The position numbers and the translations under genes are program-made. This document shows positions 34,113 through 44,927 of a DNA stretch of 64,000 nt, piece after piece. The stretch's first letter is position 1, and every line of letters starts with the position of its first letter. Source of the DNA: Polytrichum commune (taxonomy: Eukaryota > Streptophyta > Polytrichopsida > Polytrichales > Polytrichaceae); NCBI GenBank assembly GCA_950295325.1, contig OX485809.1, positions 33,790,001 to 33,854,000 of the forward strand, given 5' to 3'. The notes beneath the pieces were generated by a model that made no database searches, was not told the origin of the DNA, and saw only the letters and a list, made by a program, of their open reading frames with translations.

Positions 34113-34263
34113 TCGTATGCAATGCAATAGTATGCATCCCAGATGTTTATACTTCTAGTTGATTGGACATCATGATCAACTTCAAAGACCCTACATCAGT
34201 CTAGCCCAAGTCATTTGAGATGAATTGGCCATAAGGTATATGGATGTTATTTGGATTTGGTTT

Positions 34264-34520
34264 GAGATGACCCTAAACCACAAGGTTATAGTGGAGAGGT
34301 AGTGGTTGGCGGTTCGATTCCCATTATGAAATCTTCTCTCTACTTGACAGAAAAAAAAACTAGCTAGCTAGGTAGGAAGCCAAGAGCCCACCCACCGCAA
34401 GGTAGGCAATATACCCCACCTTGCACCAAGTAGATTCTTTAATAAGGTAGGGCCAACGGATTCAAATTCACGTCAAATCGCCCGACATTGGTTATTTATT
34501 TATGTATTTATTTATGTTAT
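34264..34520 (+). mobile_element. tRNA-derived SINE-like element, copy 1
   Basis: A B-box sequence GGTTCGATTCC at 34311-34321 is preceded by an A-box-like TATAGTGGAGAGG. The body GAAGCCAAGAGCCCACCCAC, then GCAAGGTAGGCA and CACCTTGCACCAAG, is shared with 36330-36604 in the opposite orientation. The 3' side ends CCCGACATTGG and then a T-rich TTATTTATTTA tail to about 34520. T-rich tails occur in Au-type plant SINEs; the resemblance is structural and no family name is claimed. The tRNA-like head is shorter than in copy 2. Confidence 0.65.
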
Positions 34521-34544
34521 TCATATTTGTTTTTGTTTTTTTAT

Positions 34545-34650
34545 CGGACGCTTATATTTGGTTGGTGTGTGGTTAGGTAAAAGATCAAAAAACAAACACC
34601 ATAATGACACATGTCCAAAAGAGATTGGACCGAGTCTTGAACTTTTGCTA
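34545..34650 (-). repeat. Dispersed repeat R1, right-end fragment
   Basis: Read on the plus strand it is CGCTTATATTTGGTTGGTGT, then GACACATGTCCAAAAGAGAT, the reverse complement of the R1 right part. Orientation is opposite to the copies at 28520 and 29170. Confidence 0.65.
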
Positions 34651-35158
34651 ACTACTCTACACTCAATTAGTGAAAACGATTGAAACATATATATATATAT
34701 ATATGTACATTCAATCAAAGAATCAACAGAACGCACACTTTTGATAACCATGACTGAATCATAAGTATTCTGATTTTCAATCCATCTTTTGGTTGATGCT
34801 TCATCATAGATTTGCTAACGCAACACAAGATCCAATCGGTGGAAGTGAGAGAACATGCAAGAATCAAACTGCATAACAGCCACACATACCTTCAAACTTT
34901 GCACAGGATGGGGATATTCGTGTTGAGATGACGATGAGAGGTGTGCCAATTCATCTCATCACGTGTGACCATTCCACTCTCCACCCTTACCTTAACTTAG
35001 TACTCCAACATCAGTGCCAGCTTGAAGCACTTTGTAAGACACACATAATCATCATCATCACCACAGGCAACAGAATGACTGTATATACGATCCCGTTTCC
35101 TCGCGTCAATTTAACTTACACCTGCCTCGCTTCCTCTCTTTCTCTTTCTTGCTCGAAC

Positions 35159-35644
35159 CAGTGATCGGGGAGATTTGTGGGCATAATCGGTTGAGATGAT
35201 CCTAGTGCTTGCAAGTCCAACCGGTTACATGTTCACATCCTCCGGTTTTCCTTCATTAAATTGGGGTATATTCTTTAAATCCCTCTAAAACAATCGGTGA
35301 CTTTCTTGCAGTCTTGAACTACTTCAACCGGTTACAGTAACCTCCCGCTTAAGTACACAACTTGAACATGCGCAGTTTGTGCGTACTTAGCTGGTAGGTG
35401 CGTACTTTAGGATTTAGGGTTTCCCAAATCGCGAGCGGTCGACCTCAAAGCCAAACGCAAAAAAAACTTCAAAACTTACACCAAATGACGATTCACGACA
35501 TGTTCAACTAAGAAATCTTGAACCCTGATTTTTTTGCCAAATAATGCGTACTTAACCGGGATGCGTACTTAAGCGGGAGGTTACTGTATTTCTCGAACTC
35601 AACCGGTTCATTTGTAACTAACTGCCGGTTCTCCCCGATCATTG
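35159..35644 (-). mobile_element. hAT-type MITE with exact 8-bp target duplication, carrying a nested MITE
   Basis: The ends are CAGTGATCGGGGAG and, inward from the right, CAATGATCGGGGAG (13 of 14). GCTCGAAC flanks it at 35151-35158 and 35645-35652. Without the nested insert (35335-35586) it is about 234 bp, like its relatives at 6917, 19981 and 51005. The interior includes CAAGTCCAACCGGTTACATG. It encodes nothing. Confidence 0.92.
35335..35586. mobile_element. pogo/Emigrant-type MITE nested in the hAT MITE
   Basis: The termini are perfect inverted repeats of at least 22 bp starting CAGTAACCTCCCGCTTAAGT. A second CTTAACCGGGATGCGTACTT block lies just inside the right end. TA flanks both sides (35333-35334, 35587-35588). 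The uninterrupted site is visible in the sister MITE at 51005, which reads AACCGGTTATTTCTC, so the insert duplicated TA. A CAGT start plus a TA duplication is the pogo (Emigrant/Lemi1/Tigger) pattern. At 252 bp it is non-coding. Confidence 0.88.
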
Positions 35645-35652
35645 GCTCGAAC

Positions 35653-36329
35653 ACCATGACGGTCTCTCAATTAAAGCTCCGTTGGGAATCATAAGAAATC
35701 TCGACAAAATTCGACTCCCAACTTCTATAATAACTTATAATACCAGCAGCAGCAGAGGAGCAGTGTTTGATATGTTGGAGTGGCTGCATGCAGTTTGTGT
35801 CGTTTGTGTTTGACACCACAATCACTTGAAGGTCGGGGACGGGGTCGAGTCGGCTCCCACTTCAGCCAATACCTTTTGCAAGCCAGTTTTTTGTCACAAC
35901 AGTGTCCCACGCTTTGTCCCTTGTGGTGTCCTCGCACACTACAAGCCAAACGCTTTTGAATCATGGTGTACGCATTTGCTGTTTATAGAGTATGACTTTA
36001 GTCTGCACCTCCAGTTACAGTGTGTCCGAAAGTTACTCATCCCGGGAGAATATGAGAACGTATTGTTAATAATATTAATATTAATAAGAACGTAACCCCC
36101 CCCCCCCCCACCCCATGTGTATATGATTAGAAGCAAGTTAAAAGTTGTTGATCCATGCAACTTAGGGCCGCTTTCCACACCGACCAAGAGCCATGATCAT
36201 GCAAAATCTAACGGCTCTCAAAGATCGTTCCAAAGGCCGTACACCGTGGGAAATAGAAATCTAATTTTGCAATCGATAGGTCCTCGAGCTTAGTGGAAAG
36301 TGGAACCAGACCATATTGAGGAACCAAGA
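35653..36329. other. Intergenic, weak MITE remnant
   Basis: No gene is supported. TTAGGGCCGCTTTCCACACC at 36165-36184 resembles the terminus of the element at 53932, and GTGGAAAGTGGAACC near 36293-36307 may be its eroded partner. A run of 12 C residues lies at 36098-36109. Confidence 0.4.
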
Positions 36330-36604
36330 AAATCAATAAATCAATAAATAAAATTTTAACCAACGTCGGGTAATCTGGTGTGAATTTGAGCCCGTTGGCT
36401 CTATCATGCTCAAGAATCCTCTTGGTGCAAGGTGGGGTTTTACTGCCTACCTTGCGGTGGGTGGGCTCTTGGCTTCCTACCTACCTAGTTAGTTTTTTCC
36501 CATCAAGTAGAGAGAAGATTTCACAATGGGAATCGAACCGCCAACCACTCCATTCGGAAGTGGGTACCTCTCCCCTATCATCTGGTAATTTAGGGTCATC
36601 TCGG
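36330..36604 (-). mobile_element. tRNA-derived SINE-like element, copy 2
   Basis: On the minus strand it has A-box-like GATAGGGGAGAGGTAC, an anticodon-arm-like CCACT...AGTGG, and the B box GGTTCGATTCC (plus positions 36529-36539). The same body as copy 1 follows: GAAGCCAAGAGCCCACCCAC, then GCAAGGTAGGCAG and CACCTTGCACCAAGAGGATT. It ends CCCGACGTTGG with a T-rich tail. The head is more complete than in copy 1. No coding capacity is expected. Confidence 0.68.
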
Positions 36605-36675
36605 ATCTAGGACCAAGAAATGTTTCATGGACGATTCATAATAGTAGGTAGTATGGGATTCGATATGGCCATGAG

Positions 36676-36806
36676 TAATTATACCTAGTGTTTTCAAGTC
36701 CAACCGGTTACATGTTGTGATCTTTTGGTTTTTGTTTATTGATTTGAAGTATATTCCATAGATTCTTCTAAAATTATTGGTATATTTTCTTGATGTCGTG
36801 AACTTG
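36676..36806 (-). repeat. Internal fragment of the hAT MITE family
   Basis: TTTTCAAGTCCAACCGGTTA, then GAAGTATATTCCATAGATTC and CTTGATGTCGTGAACTT match the interior of the MITE at 51005. Both termini are missing. Confidence 0.65.
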
Positions 36807-37391
36807 GATTTATTCACTCTAGTCCACTTTGCATATGGGGTTTCACATGGAGAGCTTGATAGGGCTTTAAAACATTGAGATGGGTCTTGATGGGATTCCA
36901 TGTGGGGCATCTATGATGGAAGTAGGTTTATAGTACATTTGGACTTATGCATGAATTTTAGAAATAATAAAATTGTATATGTTCACTTCTATCGGTGGAT
37001 TTTATTATAGAAATGGCAAAAATTAGTTATGTTTGTGGATTGCATTTCTTGTTGTAGACATGTTTTGATGTATGCAAATTGTTTTCTTTGTGAAAAATAC
37101 GCAACTAGAGTGAGTACTTGAGCATGTGTCTCCTCAAAGTATGTGTAATTAAGGTTTTCATCATACTCGTTTACTTTCTTCCCCCAAATAATATATGTTT
37201 CACGATATGCATGCCTTGATGGCTAGAAAGAACTCTTGTGTGCGTTGTAATTATGGACAAGATCGTTGTCCATGTTTTTCTCAACTCATAGTTTGGGGAT
37301 CCAAACAAATGCACGTTCTTACATCTTATGAACAAAAACATACAAAAGTATACTCAAGATTGTTGTCATACACACGTCATAAGACCATGAT

Positions 37392-38590
37392 TATGTTAGT
37401 GGGGCCATGTCTTCGTCTTAAACAAAGTTGGTTATTTAATTCCCCCCCCAAAGCTCTTCCAACATTGTTCAGGGTAGGCACAACCTCTAGCATGTGCAAC
37501 CTAGGTCTTTGGCCATGCTCCAAGATGGGTCAGAAAATGCATCATCAAACAAATACAAGTGTGGTTACTGGAACAAACATCCATAAACATGGCCATGCAT
37601 TGCGTACATAAGAGAGAAAAAATTACAATACTTTTATATTTCTTTATTTTAATATACATTTTTAATGCACAAACAACATCTTGCCCAACATTTTTGAATC
37701 TCACATTTGAAATTGTAGTGGAAAATATGAACTACTTTGACAATGTACATGCAAACATAAAGGGTTTGTATTTCATTGCAACCATACTTTGCGATTTCTT
37801 AGCAAATTGTTTGCAATAGAGATTCAGGTTAGGTAGGACATTGTGTGTACAATTTAAACAATCACTAATTCTTGACAATTCTCAAATAATACCAAAACTT
37901 TTGGGGATATTTTTGCAATGTTTCCCTTTATTATCTTTTGTATTTGCCAAAAGGTTGTAAAAATTAACACCTCTATTATCTTTAATGTCAGATAATGTAC
38001 TCAACATATGTACTATAGCTCAATTGCATATACAAGGTTAACCTATTTTGATGTGTGTCCAACTACGAGAAGTTAGTCAATTGAAAAATCTTTGACCTCG
38101 ATAAAATATTTTGTCATTTGAGGTTCTTTTTGCATTAAACTTAATTTCTTCTCAACAATCGCATATTATAAAAAATAAAATAAAAACTTTTGTAAGCACT
38201 TCATCAAGAAATCCGCAAAGCACATTTGCAATTTAATATGGACCATTTATATTTGCATGTACATTACCAACATATGTCAAATTTTCACTATGATTTAAAT
38301 GTGAAATTTGAAAACATCGGGCAAGACATTGTTTGCGCAGTTTGTTTTTTGAATATGATTTTTTTAAGAACTTATATGTGAAGTTGTTACATGGCCATGT
38401 TTATGGACGTATCTTCTAGGACCCACACTTTTGTTCACATGTTAGTGCACTTTTATGATCCATTTGATTGCTTGGTTGCACATGTTGGACATTGGGCCCT
38501 ACCCATCGTTTTGAACCCCCAAAGCAAGGTCGGAAGAGCTCATTGGGGGTACATAACCAACTTTAGTTCAAATCCACATATTATGTTAAT
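37392..38590. repeat. Long imperfect inverted repeat, possible foldback or Mutator-like element
   Basis: The left arm, about 37392-37716, is matched by the reverse complement of about 38276-38590. Examples are CATCCATAAACATGGCCATG (37579-37598) against CATGGCCATGTTTATGGACG (38390-38409), and AAAGTTGGTTAT with AGCTCTTCC and CATGTGCAAC in both. Arms of about 300 bp with a 560-bp spacer suggest a long-TIR transposon. I found no convincing target duplication or transposase. Confidence 0.65.
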
Positions 38591-41500
38591 ATGTTATCCA
38601 ACTTTTCAAAATATTTGTTGATGTTGGAATTAACATTGGAAACATTTTAACTTAAGGTAAGCATGCATATTTTGGTTGCCTATCTTGATCATACACATAT
38701 ATGTGAGATTATATGGTTAGATGTGGATGTAAGGACCTATTCACATGATGCAACATCTACTACATGAGTGGAAAGGCAAGGGATTGGCAATGACAAGTCA
38801 CACACACTTTTAAGGTATAGACATCCACATGACACATAAAGTGTTGACATGACAAGAAAAGGACAATCTAACACTTGCAGGCACTATTGCCCGAAAAGTC
38901 CTTGGTTTTCACAACCATATAATGATCATATTGGAGATGGTTACTTTCTCATGCCACAAAGCCTAAAGGGATGTCACCTTGTGGAAGACCTTATCCCAAA
39001 GCTTTTGGTCATCTTCTAGTTGTGTAGAAAGTCTCTAGGAAGATACAAGTGTGTAAAAGGTATTGGATTACGTGTTCAAATTTGTATGATTATTTTATGC
39101 TCAACAACGAACATAATTGGAAGGACTTTAAGTGTTTGTTTTAAGGGGGAGGGGGGGGGGTCACTTTGATAGTGAATAAGATTGTAGCTATGTTTTTGCT
39201 ATCATTTGAACTAACCCAAGGAAAATAACCTAGGGTACAAGGTCTCAGGGAAGGCTGAGCTAAGTGACCCTAAAGATCAATGTCACATCGCATTAAGGTT
39301 TCTAACAACAATCTTATGTCTTTTACTCCTTTGTTCCTTCTTAATGAAGTTTAATTCACACTCTTATGGTTCATTGGTACTCTCTTAGTTGTGTGTGATT
39401 TTGTAACTACCCAAGTTAATGCCTTTCACTCTCACTCGGTTGTTTCCCAACCTAGGACTCAACTATGGCCTTTTAACTCTCATTGTCACCGACTATGCCC
39501 ATCCCAAGCCTCCCAAGTCTTCTCGCTTCCACTCAGTCTATTGGTCTTCCTCTTTTCACATGAGAGGTAGCCTCTCTTGACCTCCCATAAATATTGTTAT
39601 TACTCTAACTTTGTAAAGTCAATGTCTCTACTAATCTATGTTGTTTCTTAACCGCCCAATCAAAAACTCTCTCATTCTTTCTGCAAAGACTATCATCCTC
39701 CTTAAAGCAATTTCTCCTCACTCTTGCCTCTCACAGTCTCATAGTCACTATGCCTCTCAGGCCTTCGCCCTTCTCCATGCAATTATTCTCCACTCTTCTC
39801 ATGGACTAAGTGAGACGTCATACGTGCTCATTGCCTTAAGATCTATCTTCTTGTCTTTATCTTTCTCGCCTCTCAAGTTCTTACAATCAACTGGTCTTTC
39901 AGACTATCGCCAAAGGATGTCACACTCAATATTGACTATGGCTCTCATAGTCTTCGATCTCTCTTATATGAGCATTGACATACAACTCCCTCTTAAACTA
40001 TCACATTCATATCCATTCTCACAACTTCATTAAGGTCATGTGGTCACCACTTATGTGGTTCTTACCGTCTTTCATTCATCATGCTTCTTCCCTGGCCTAT
40101 CGCCAAATCTTCTTTATTTGACACTCAACTTGATTATCACAATCTTTGATTAATTGGCTATTAAATCTCATAGTCGTTTGGTCCAAAATCAAGGTGATAG
40201 CCACTACTCTCCCACTCAATCTTTTTTCTCTAGTTATTGCCTTAGATTAACTTGATTATACCAAGCTTTAATTATAGCGACCTCTAATTACTTTGCTTAT
40301 AGCCTCCAAAGTTCACCCACCTAACTCAATGCCCAAAGCCTTCTCTTTTACACCTGCCAAAACTTCACTCGATTCCAATTACAAAGTTCAATTATTAGCA
40401 TTCTATGCATCCAAACAATTGCAACAATAATACATTCATTCACTCTCAATTCAGAGTTTAATAAGAAAAGTTAGGAGTCAAAATCCCTCGGCTCCTATCA
40501 TACTAACTTCCTATCCTCGAGCATCTCACTTGGGATGCCTACACACTGAACTTTATCATTGAATTTTGGTGTTCACATAAAATTCTATTGCTATTCTATG
40601 GTGAGACTATGCCTAGTCTTACTTATGAGAATAGCTTGCTTCTTCCTTGGCCAACCTTCAACTTATTGAGTTAAGAGGGGGAGAGGGTGCTTGCATGCAA
40701 TAATCAACTTATCATGGCAATAGCCTCCTAATCCTACTATGGATGAAATTCTAACTACCAACCATTAGATGAAAGGCACTGAATTTTGAAAATTGCCCAC
40801 ATCGGCCAAGCTATGGCCAAAAAAATGGCTTACAAAGATGTTCTTACGAACTCTAGAAGTTATGAGGGAAATGGCCATGGCTTCAATGTGGGTTTGCTAA
40901 TCACCTTGTACAAGTCACATAATCAATATCCAAGTAGGTGTGGGCTAATCATAGAAAAAAAAAATTGTTTTAGGTCCACCTGCCTTAGTCTTATGGGATC
41001 TGGATGAATTGTATGGATTGTATGTGGGGTTCTAGAAGACCTAAATCCTAGGTGTATTGCCATTCATGTAGACAAACTTACCATAAATGTATCAAATTTG
41101 AAGGCAAATATTGAGTCTTAATGTCGACATTTCTAGCTCAAACAAGCGACATACAATCTTGTGGACTTCTATAATAGTGATCAACATTTTTACCCTCTCC
41201 TTGCCCAATTTGTCCTCCCTCTTGGTATGTGTTATGAACATTCACCTCTTAGCTCACATGTGAATGTTGAAACCACCATACCCATTATGCATGCTTTAAC
41301 ACCTAAATCCACTTTTATATTTCTCACACACACATACTGAATACATGCCTTTTTGTTCTGTTGATGTAGTGTGACGCGCATTCAATTTCAAATCTCTACC
41401 AATTTCAACATGTGCATGTACATGTGCTCACACTTAGTGTTAAGGAAGATGTGACCAATGTCAATGCTTGATCTTAAACGGACACTTATATTTAAGTGAT

Positions 41501-42525
41501 GTATGGTTAGATGTGAATCTAAGAACGAACACCAAAAATATATGGGCTGAAAAGTGATTTAGTTATCCTAGTCTAAGATTTAGTGCAATTATTCTTAATA
41601 CTTAAATCTAATAATTAGGATTATATAAATTAAGTTAATGAAGATCAAGTTAAGGGTGCTAACACCATTAACTTAGCATTATAATATTGTGATACATTTT
41701 CAATAAGAATGGACTTTTCAATATCAACACTATAATATTTTCCTGTAGTTTTGGTATTTAGTGTAACCCATTGTTAATCAAACTAATAAGCATAGTCTAA
41801 ATACAATATCACATTGCACTATACATGTGCGTTAGTGCTCATCCTATTCATCACCAACTTGCATAAATGATCTTGCAATCATCAATGGCAACTAGAGAAG
41901 GTGGCATGGGACACGTGTTGCTACCAAATAAGGCCATTTTGCACTGAGACATGCAACTAGGTTGTCTCATATAATTTATCATTATTCAAAATTATTTTGA
42001 ATATCAATAACCACTATAACGAAACACACAAATCTTTTTTCTAAATGTGGTTGCTAAACGGATGAATTAACAAAGTTGTAGTAGGTTTTTTGTAATTTGA
42101 TTTTGATCCAAGGTAATTTGCATGGGTAAAGAGACAACTTGTGAGTGAAGATAAACTAATTGCACATAGTAGTGTAGTTATTGTGGCACATCAATTCAAA
42201 TGCCATAGCAAATCAAATATACGATGTACCTACTTATATCCAAAGAAACCGAGAAGAGTAAGTACACCTCGTTAGGTTACATATCTTAAATAAACACCTC
42301 TATTTGAGTCGTTAGTAGTCAATGTGGATCTACAAACATTGACCCAACAAAATAAAAGTGCAAAAAAGGTTGAACATCGATCAAACATGGCTTCTCCATC
42401 CACGGTCACATATGGCAACAAATATTAAGAGTTCGCGAATCGGAGTTGTGTCTCACAATGAACATGAAGAAACAATCATTATTCAAGACCCATCGACCTT
42501 AAGGTAAACACACCTAATTCACTTA
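38591..42525. other. Intergenic; strand-asymmetric CT-rich block
   Basis: No gene is supported. From about 39300 to 40450 the plus strand is markedly pyrimidine-rich with recurring CTCTCATAGTC and ACTATCGCCAAA-like strings. It is preceded by a purine tract TTTTAAGGGGGAGGGGGGGG near 39140-39160 and followed by AAGAGGGGGAGAGGGTGC near 40673-40690. Such tracts can mark the polypurine tract beside an LTR, but no LTR pair or reverse transcriptase was found. A minus-orientation R1 fragment lies at about 41450-41550. Confidence 0.4.
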
Positions 42526-43036
42526 TGCCCCCTCCCCACTTGACATTAGCTAAGCCTAAAAGTGGGTTCTTAAAAATGAGTGTTCACACCATCGACATTA
42601 TCTAGTGCCGAGCCTAGTTGGCAAATGATGTGGCATGGCTTAAAAGTGGAGGTTTTAAGCTAAAACTACCGACCCTCCCATCAGTACCTAGACATAAGGC
42701 AAGAATGTAGGACCTCTAAAAGTGTTGCCTCCCGCCCTTGTGATTGGTTGCTTTTAGTCTTAGCTATGAGGGCACGAGGAGCTCCATTAACAAAAACCGA
42801 TGGTAAGTATTAAGGCATTTGGGGATGGGACAAAAACTATCCAACATTCATTGGTTGGTAGATAAAGCAATGAACATGTGTGAAAGCTACTTAACTAAAA
42901 CCTACTTGAAAATCTCCAGAGCAAGTTCTTGTAGGTGCATTGGGATGGCCGGACGTGTCCGCTATAACCGAGGGAGCTTTACCCGGGTTTTAGGGAAGTC
43001 TTTGGTTATTTGCTAATGTCAAGTGGGGAGGGGGCA
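42526..43036. mobile_element. PIF/Harbinger-type MITE with TTA target duplication
   Basis: The termini are perfect inverted repeats of 25 bp starting TGCCCCCTCCCCACTTGACA. TTA flanks the element at 42523-42525 and 43037-43039. The 511-bp interior has no transposase. A partial copy in opposite orientation lies at 28171-28456. The TTA duplication points to PIF/Harbinger (Tourist-like); the TGCCCC terminus is less typical of that group than GGG. Confidence 0.82.
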
Positions 43037-43056
43037 TTACTTATCTTGACAATACA

Positions 43057-43240
43057 CCGGTACTTGAGTGGTATGTGCTTAGTTGGGGGTCCAATAACAT
43101 AAACCACCAAAAAATACACGTGTCTTAAGAAGATTGAACTACGTGCTCAAAGTTACGATAACCATTCTATAACCTCGGCAATCAACACGATGCGGGGGCA
43201 ACCCTACACAACCATTTAATGAGCACTCGAAGAATCTTGG
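43057..43240 (-). repeat. Dispersed repeat R1, minus orientation
   Basis: Plus-strand landmarks are ACTTGAGTGGTATGTGCTTA, ACACGTGTCTTAAGAAGATT and CATTTAATGAGCACTCGAAG, the reverse complement of the R1 right two thirds. It begins only about 20 bp after the element ending at 43036. Confidence 0.68.
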
Positions 43241-43479
43241 CTTCCGAAAAAGAGTAAGATATTCCAAACATGACGTGGAAAGTGTTACCCACGGGCTCGA
43301 TTTGGGCTTGCTACCATCATGTACTAAATGACGTGTTTGATATTCTAGGGAGACTCGTTCGAGGGAAAAAGTAACCATTTAAAGATCCATCTACCTTGTA
43401 AAGTAATCCCTTTCTAGCTCGACTCGGATACTAACGACCTCTCCAAGATAGGCACCCACTTTTCCTCTCCGGTCCCCTT

Positions 43480-43960
43480 TGCTTTTCAGCCTCCCCCTCT
43501 TGTGATGAGTCCACGCTCTGACTAACTTATCCCATGACCACCTTATATCCCCACTCAAAGGCCAGGATGAATTCCTGGAGCCGCACCGTGGTGGTCGATT
43601 CTCGGCCGTTGATCTCAGATCCCACATCCGGCGATGGAGGCCCACCCACACGCCAGCCGTCGATCTTAGATACCGCATCGACGACGGGGAGATGCGGCGT
43701 GTCTCTTATCCCCAGGCGCGGGGAGGTCCCAGAAAAGGGGCCCGAACCTGAATCCGACCACAGATCCCTTCCACCGCCGACGTGGGGGAGGAGATGGATT
43801 TCCAGGCGTCGGATCCCCCATCTGACGGCTGGGAGTGAGTCTGGCGAAGGGGCGCTCCTACTGTGGTATCGTGGAGAGCCACGTCAGGTGCGGGAGTGTA
43901 CAGGGGCTGGCCAACGGCGGGCGTTGGCGCCAAAAATGGATCCACGTCGGCTACTACGGT
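43480..43960. other. GC-rich island in AT-rich spacer
   Basis: G+C is visibly far higher than in the flanks. Short repeated strings include GATCTCAGATCCCACATCC / GATCTTAGATACCGCATCG and several CGACGGGGAG-like pieces. A 193-codon frame (43534-44115) spans it but is arginine/proline-rich with no domain, as expected for any GC-rich segment. A captured gene fragment, a transposon terminus or a CpG-rich regulatory segment are all possible. Confidence 0.45.
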
Positions 43961-44150
43961 TTTTATTAGGGTTGACTAGGACCTGGGAGTGGGTCTTTAT
44001 GAAGGAGGTGATTGTGTGTTATGGCGGGGGCCCAATCAAAAGAATAGTCACTGCCTTGCTTGGTTGTCGTTGTAAGCATCCCTTTGTAACTATGAAGCCA
44101 AGTGATCAACTGTAAGGCATGTGGATCTTAAAATGGACACCATTTCCAAC

Positions 44151-44545
44151 GACACTAGTTATCCCAATTAGTGTGTGTGGTACTAATTCCCAATACATAC
44201 ATTGTTCTGTCAAGTCTCAAAATTAACGAGGGTGGTTGGAATGTAAATAATTCATGTATACATGATACATCTCAAGAAAAACAATGTGTGTTCTAAGGTG
44301 CTTGCAGAGTGCTACCATTGACCACATGCTTGTAAGTGAATAGTACCAGGTTGAACATTGCCGGTACTTTTAGTGAATAGTGATGGTATGAATGATATTT
44401 TTAGTGAACAATGTCAAGATGAACAATGCTTCCTAGATCTTTTGGCAACACAAGTTTGATGTCATGAAGATGTTTAGTATCACCTTCACTAATTTCCTCC
44501 TACGCACACTATTAGCCCTCCCTCGTTATTTGGGATAATTTGTGT
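44151..44545. mobile_element. MITE with ATTATCCCAA-type ends
   Basis: The left end has ACACTAGTTATCCCAATTAG and the right end read inward has ACACAAATTATCCCAAATAA. A closely related element at 46677-46985 shares GTGTGGTACTAATTCCC and CTATTAGCCCTCCCT, and a single end lies near 47511-47575. The interior is AT-rich and non-coding. Confidence 0.68.
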
Positions 44546-44548
44546 AGC

Positions 44549-44880
44549 CCACTTCTTGTAGGACATGAAACATGCGATTAGTACGAGATGATGGTTAGCA
44601 AATCTAAATCAAGGTTGTAGTCACTTTCATCACAATTTTAAGAGGTTATATGAATATCTTATACATTATCAAGGTGAAGATCCTTGTGCTTGCTAGGTGG
44701 TCATATAGGTCCCTCCTAATTTATGTTGATTGTTGAGCTTAGAATGGTTGTCATATTTTGAGCACGTAGTTTATATATCAATAATTTCTAACATGTGTCG
44801 TTATGGTATATGTTCTTGGAGCCACACCTAACCACATACCACTCAAATATAGGTGTCCGATTAAGATAAGTAACATGTTG
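44549..44880 (+). repeat. Dispersed repeat R1, near-complete copy
   Basis: This is one of the best R1 copies: CCCACTTCTTGTAGGACATG, GTAGTCACTTTCATCACAAT, GATTGTTGAGCTTAGAATGG, GAGCCACACCTAACCACATA and AAATATAGGTGTCCGATTAA in order. It abuts the right end of the MITE at 44151-44545. Confidence 0.8.
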
Positions 44881-44927
44881 TGGGTGGTGATGGCGGGGTT
44901 TCTTTTTTACATGGTTGCCATATCTTA

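Noticed and set aside
37195-37611. 138-codon open frame
   Set aside because: It reads through one arm of the long inverted repeat at 37392-38590 and has no family signature.
43534-44115. 193-codon open frame
   Set aside because: It is long only because the region is GC-rich. The peptide is Arg/Pro/Ser-rich, has no domain and runs into ordinary spacer at its end.
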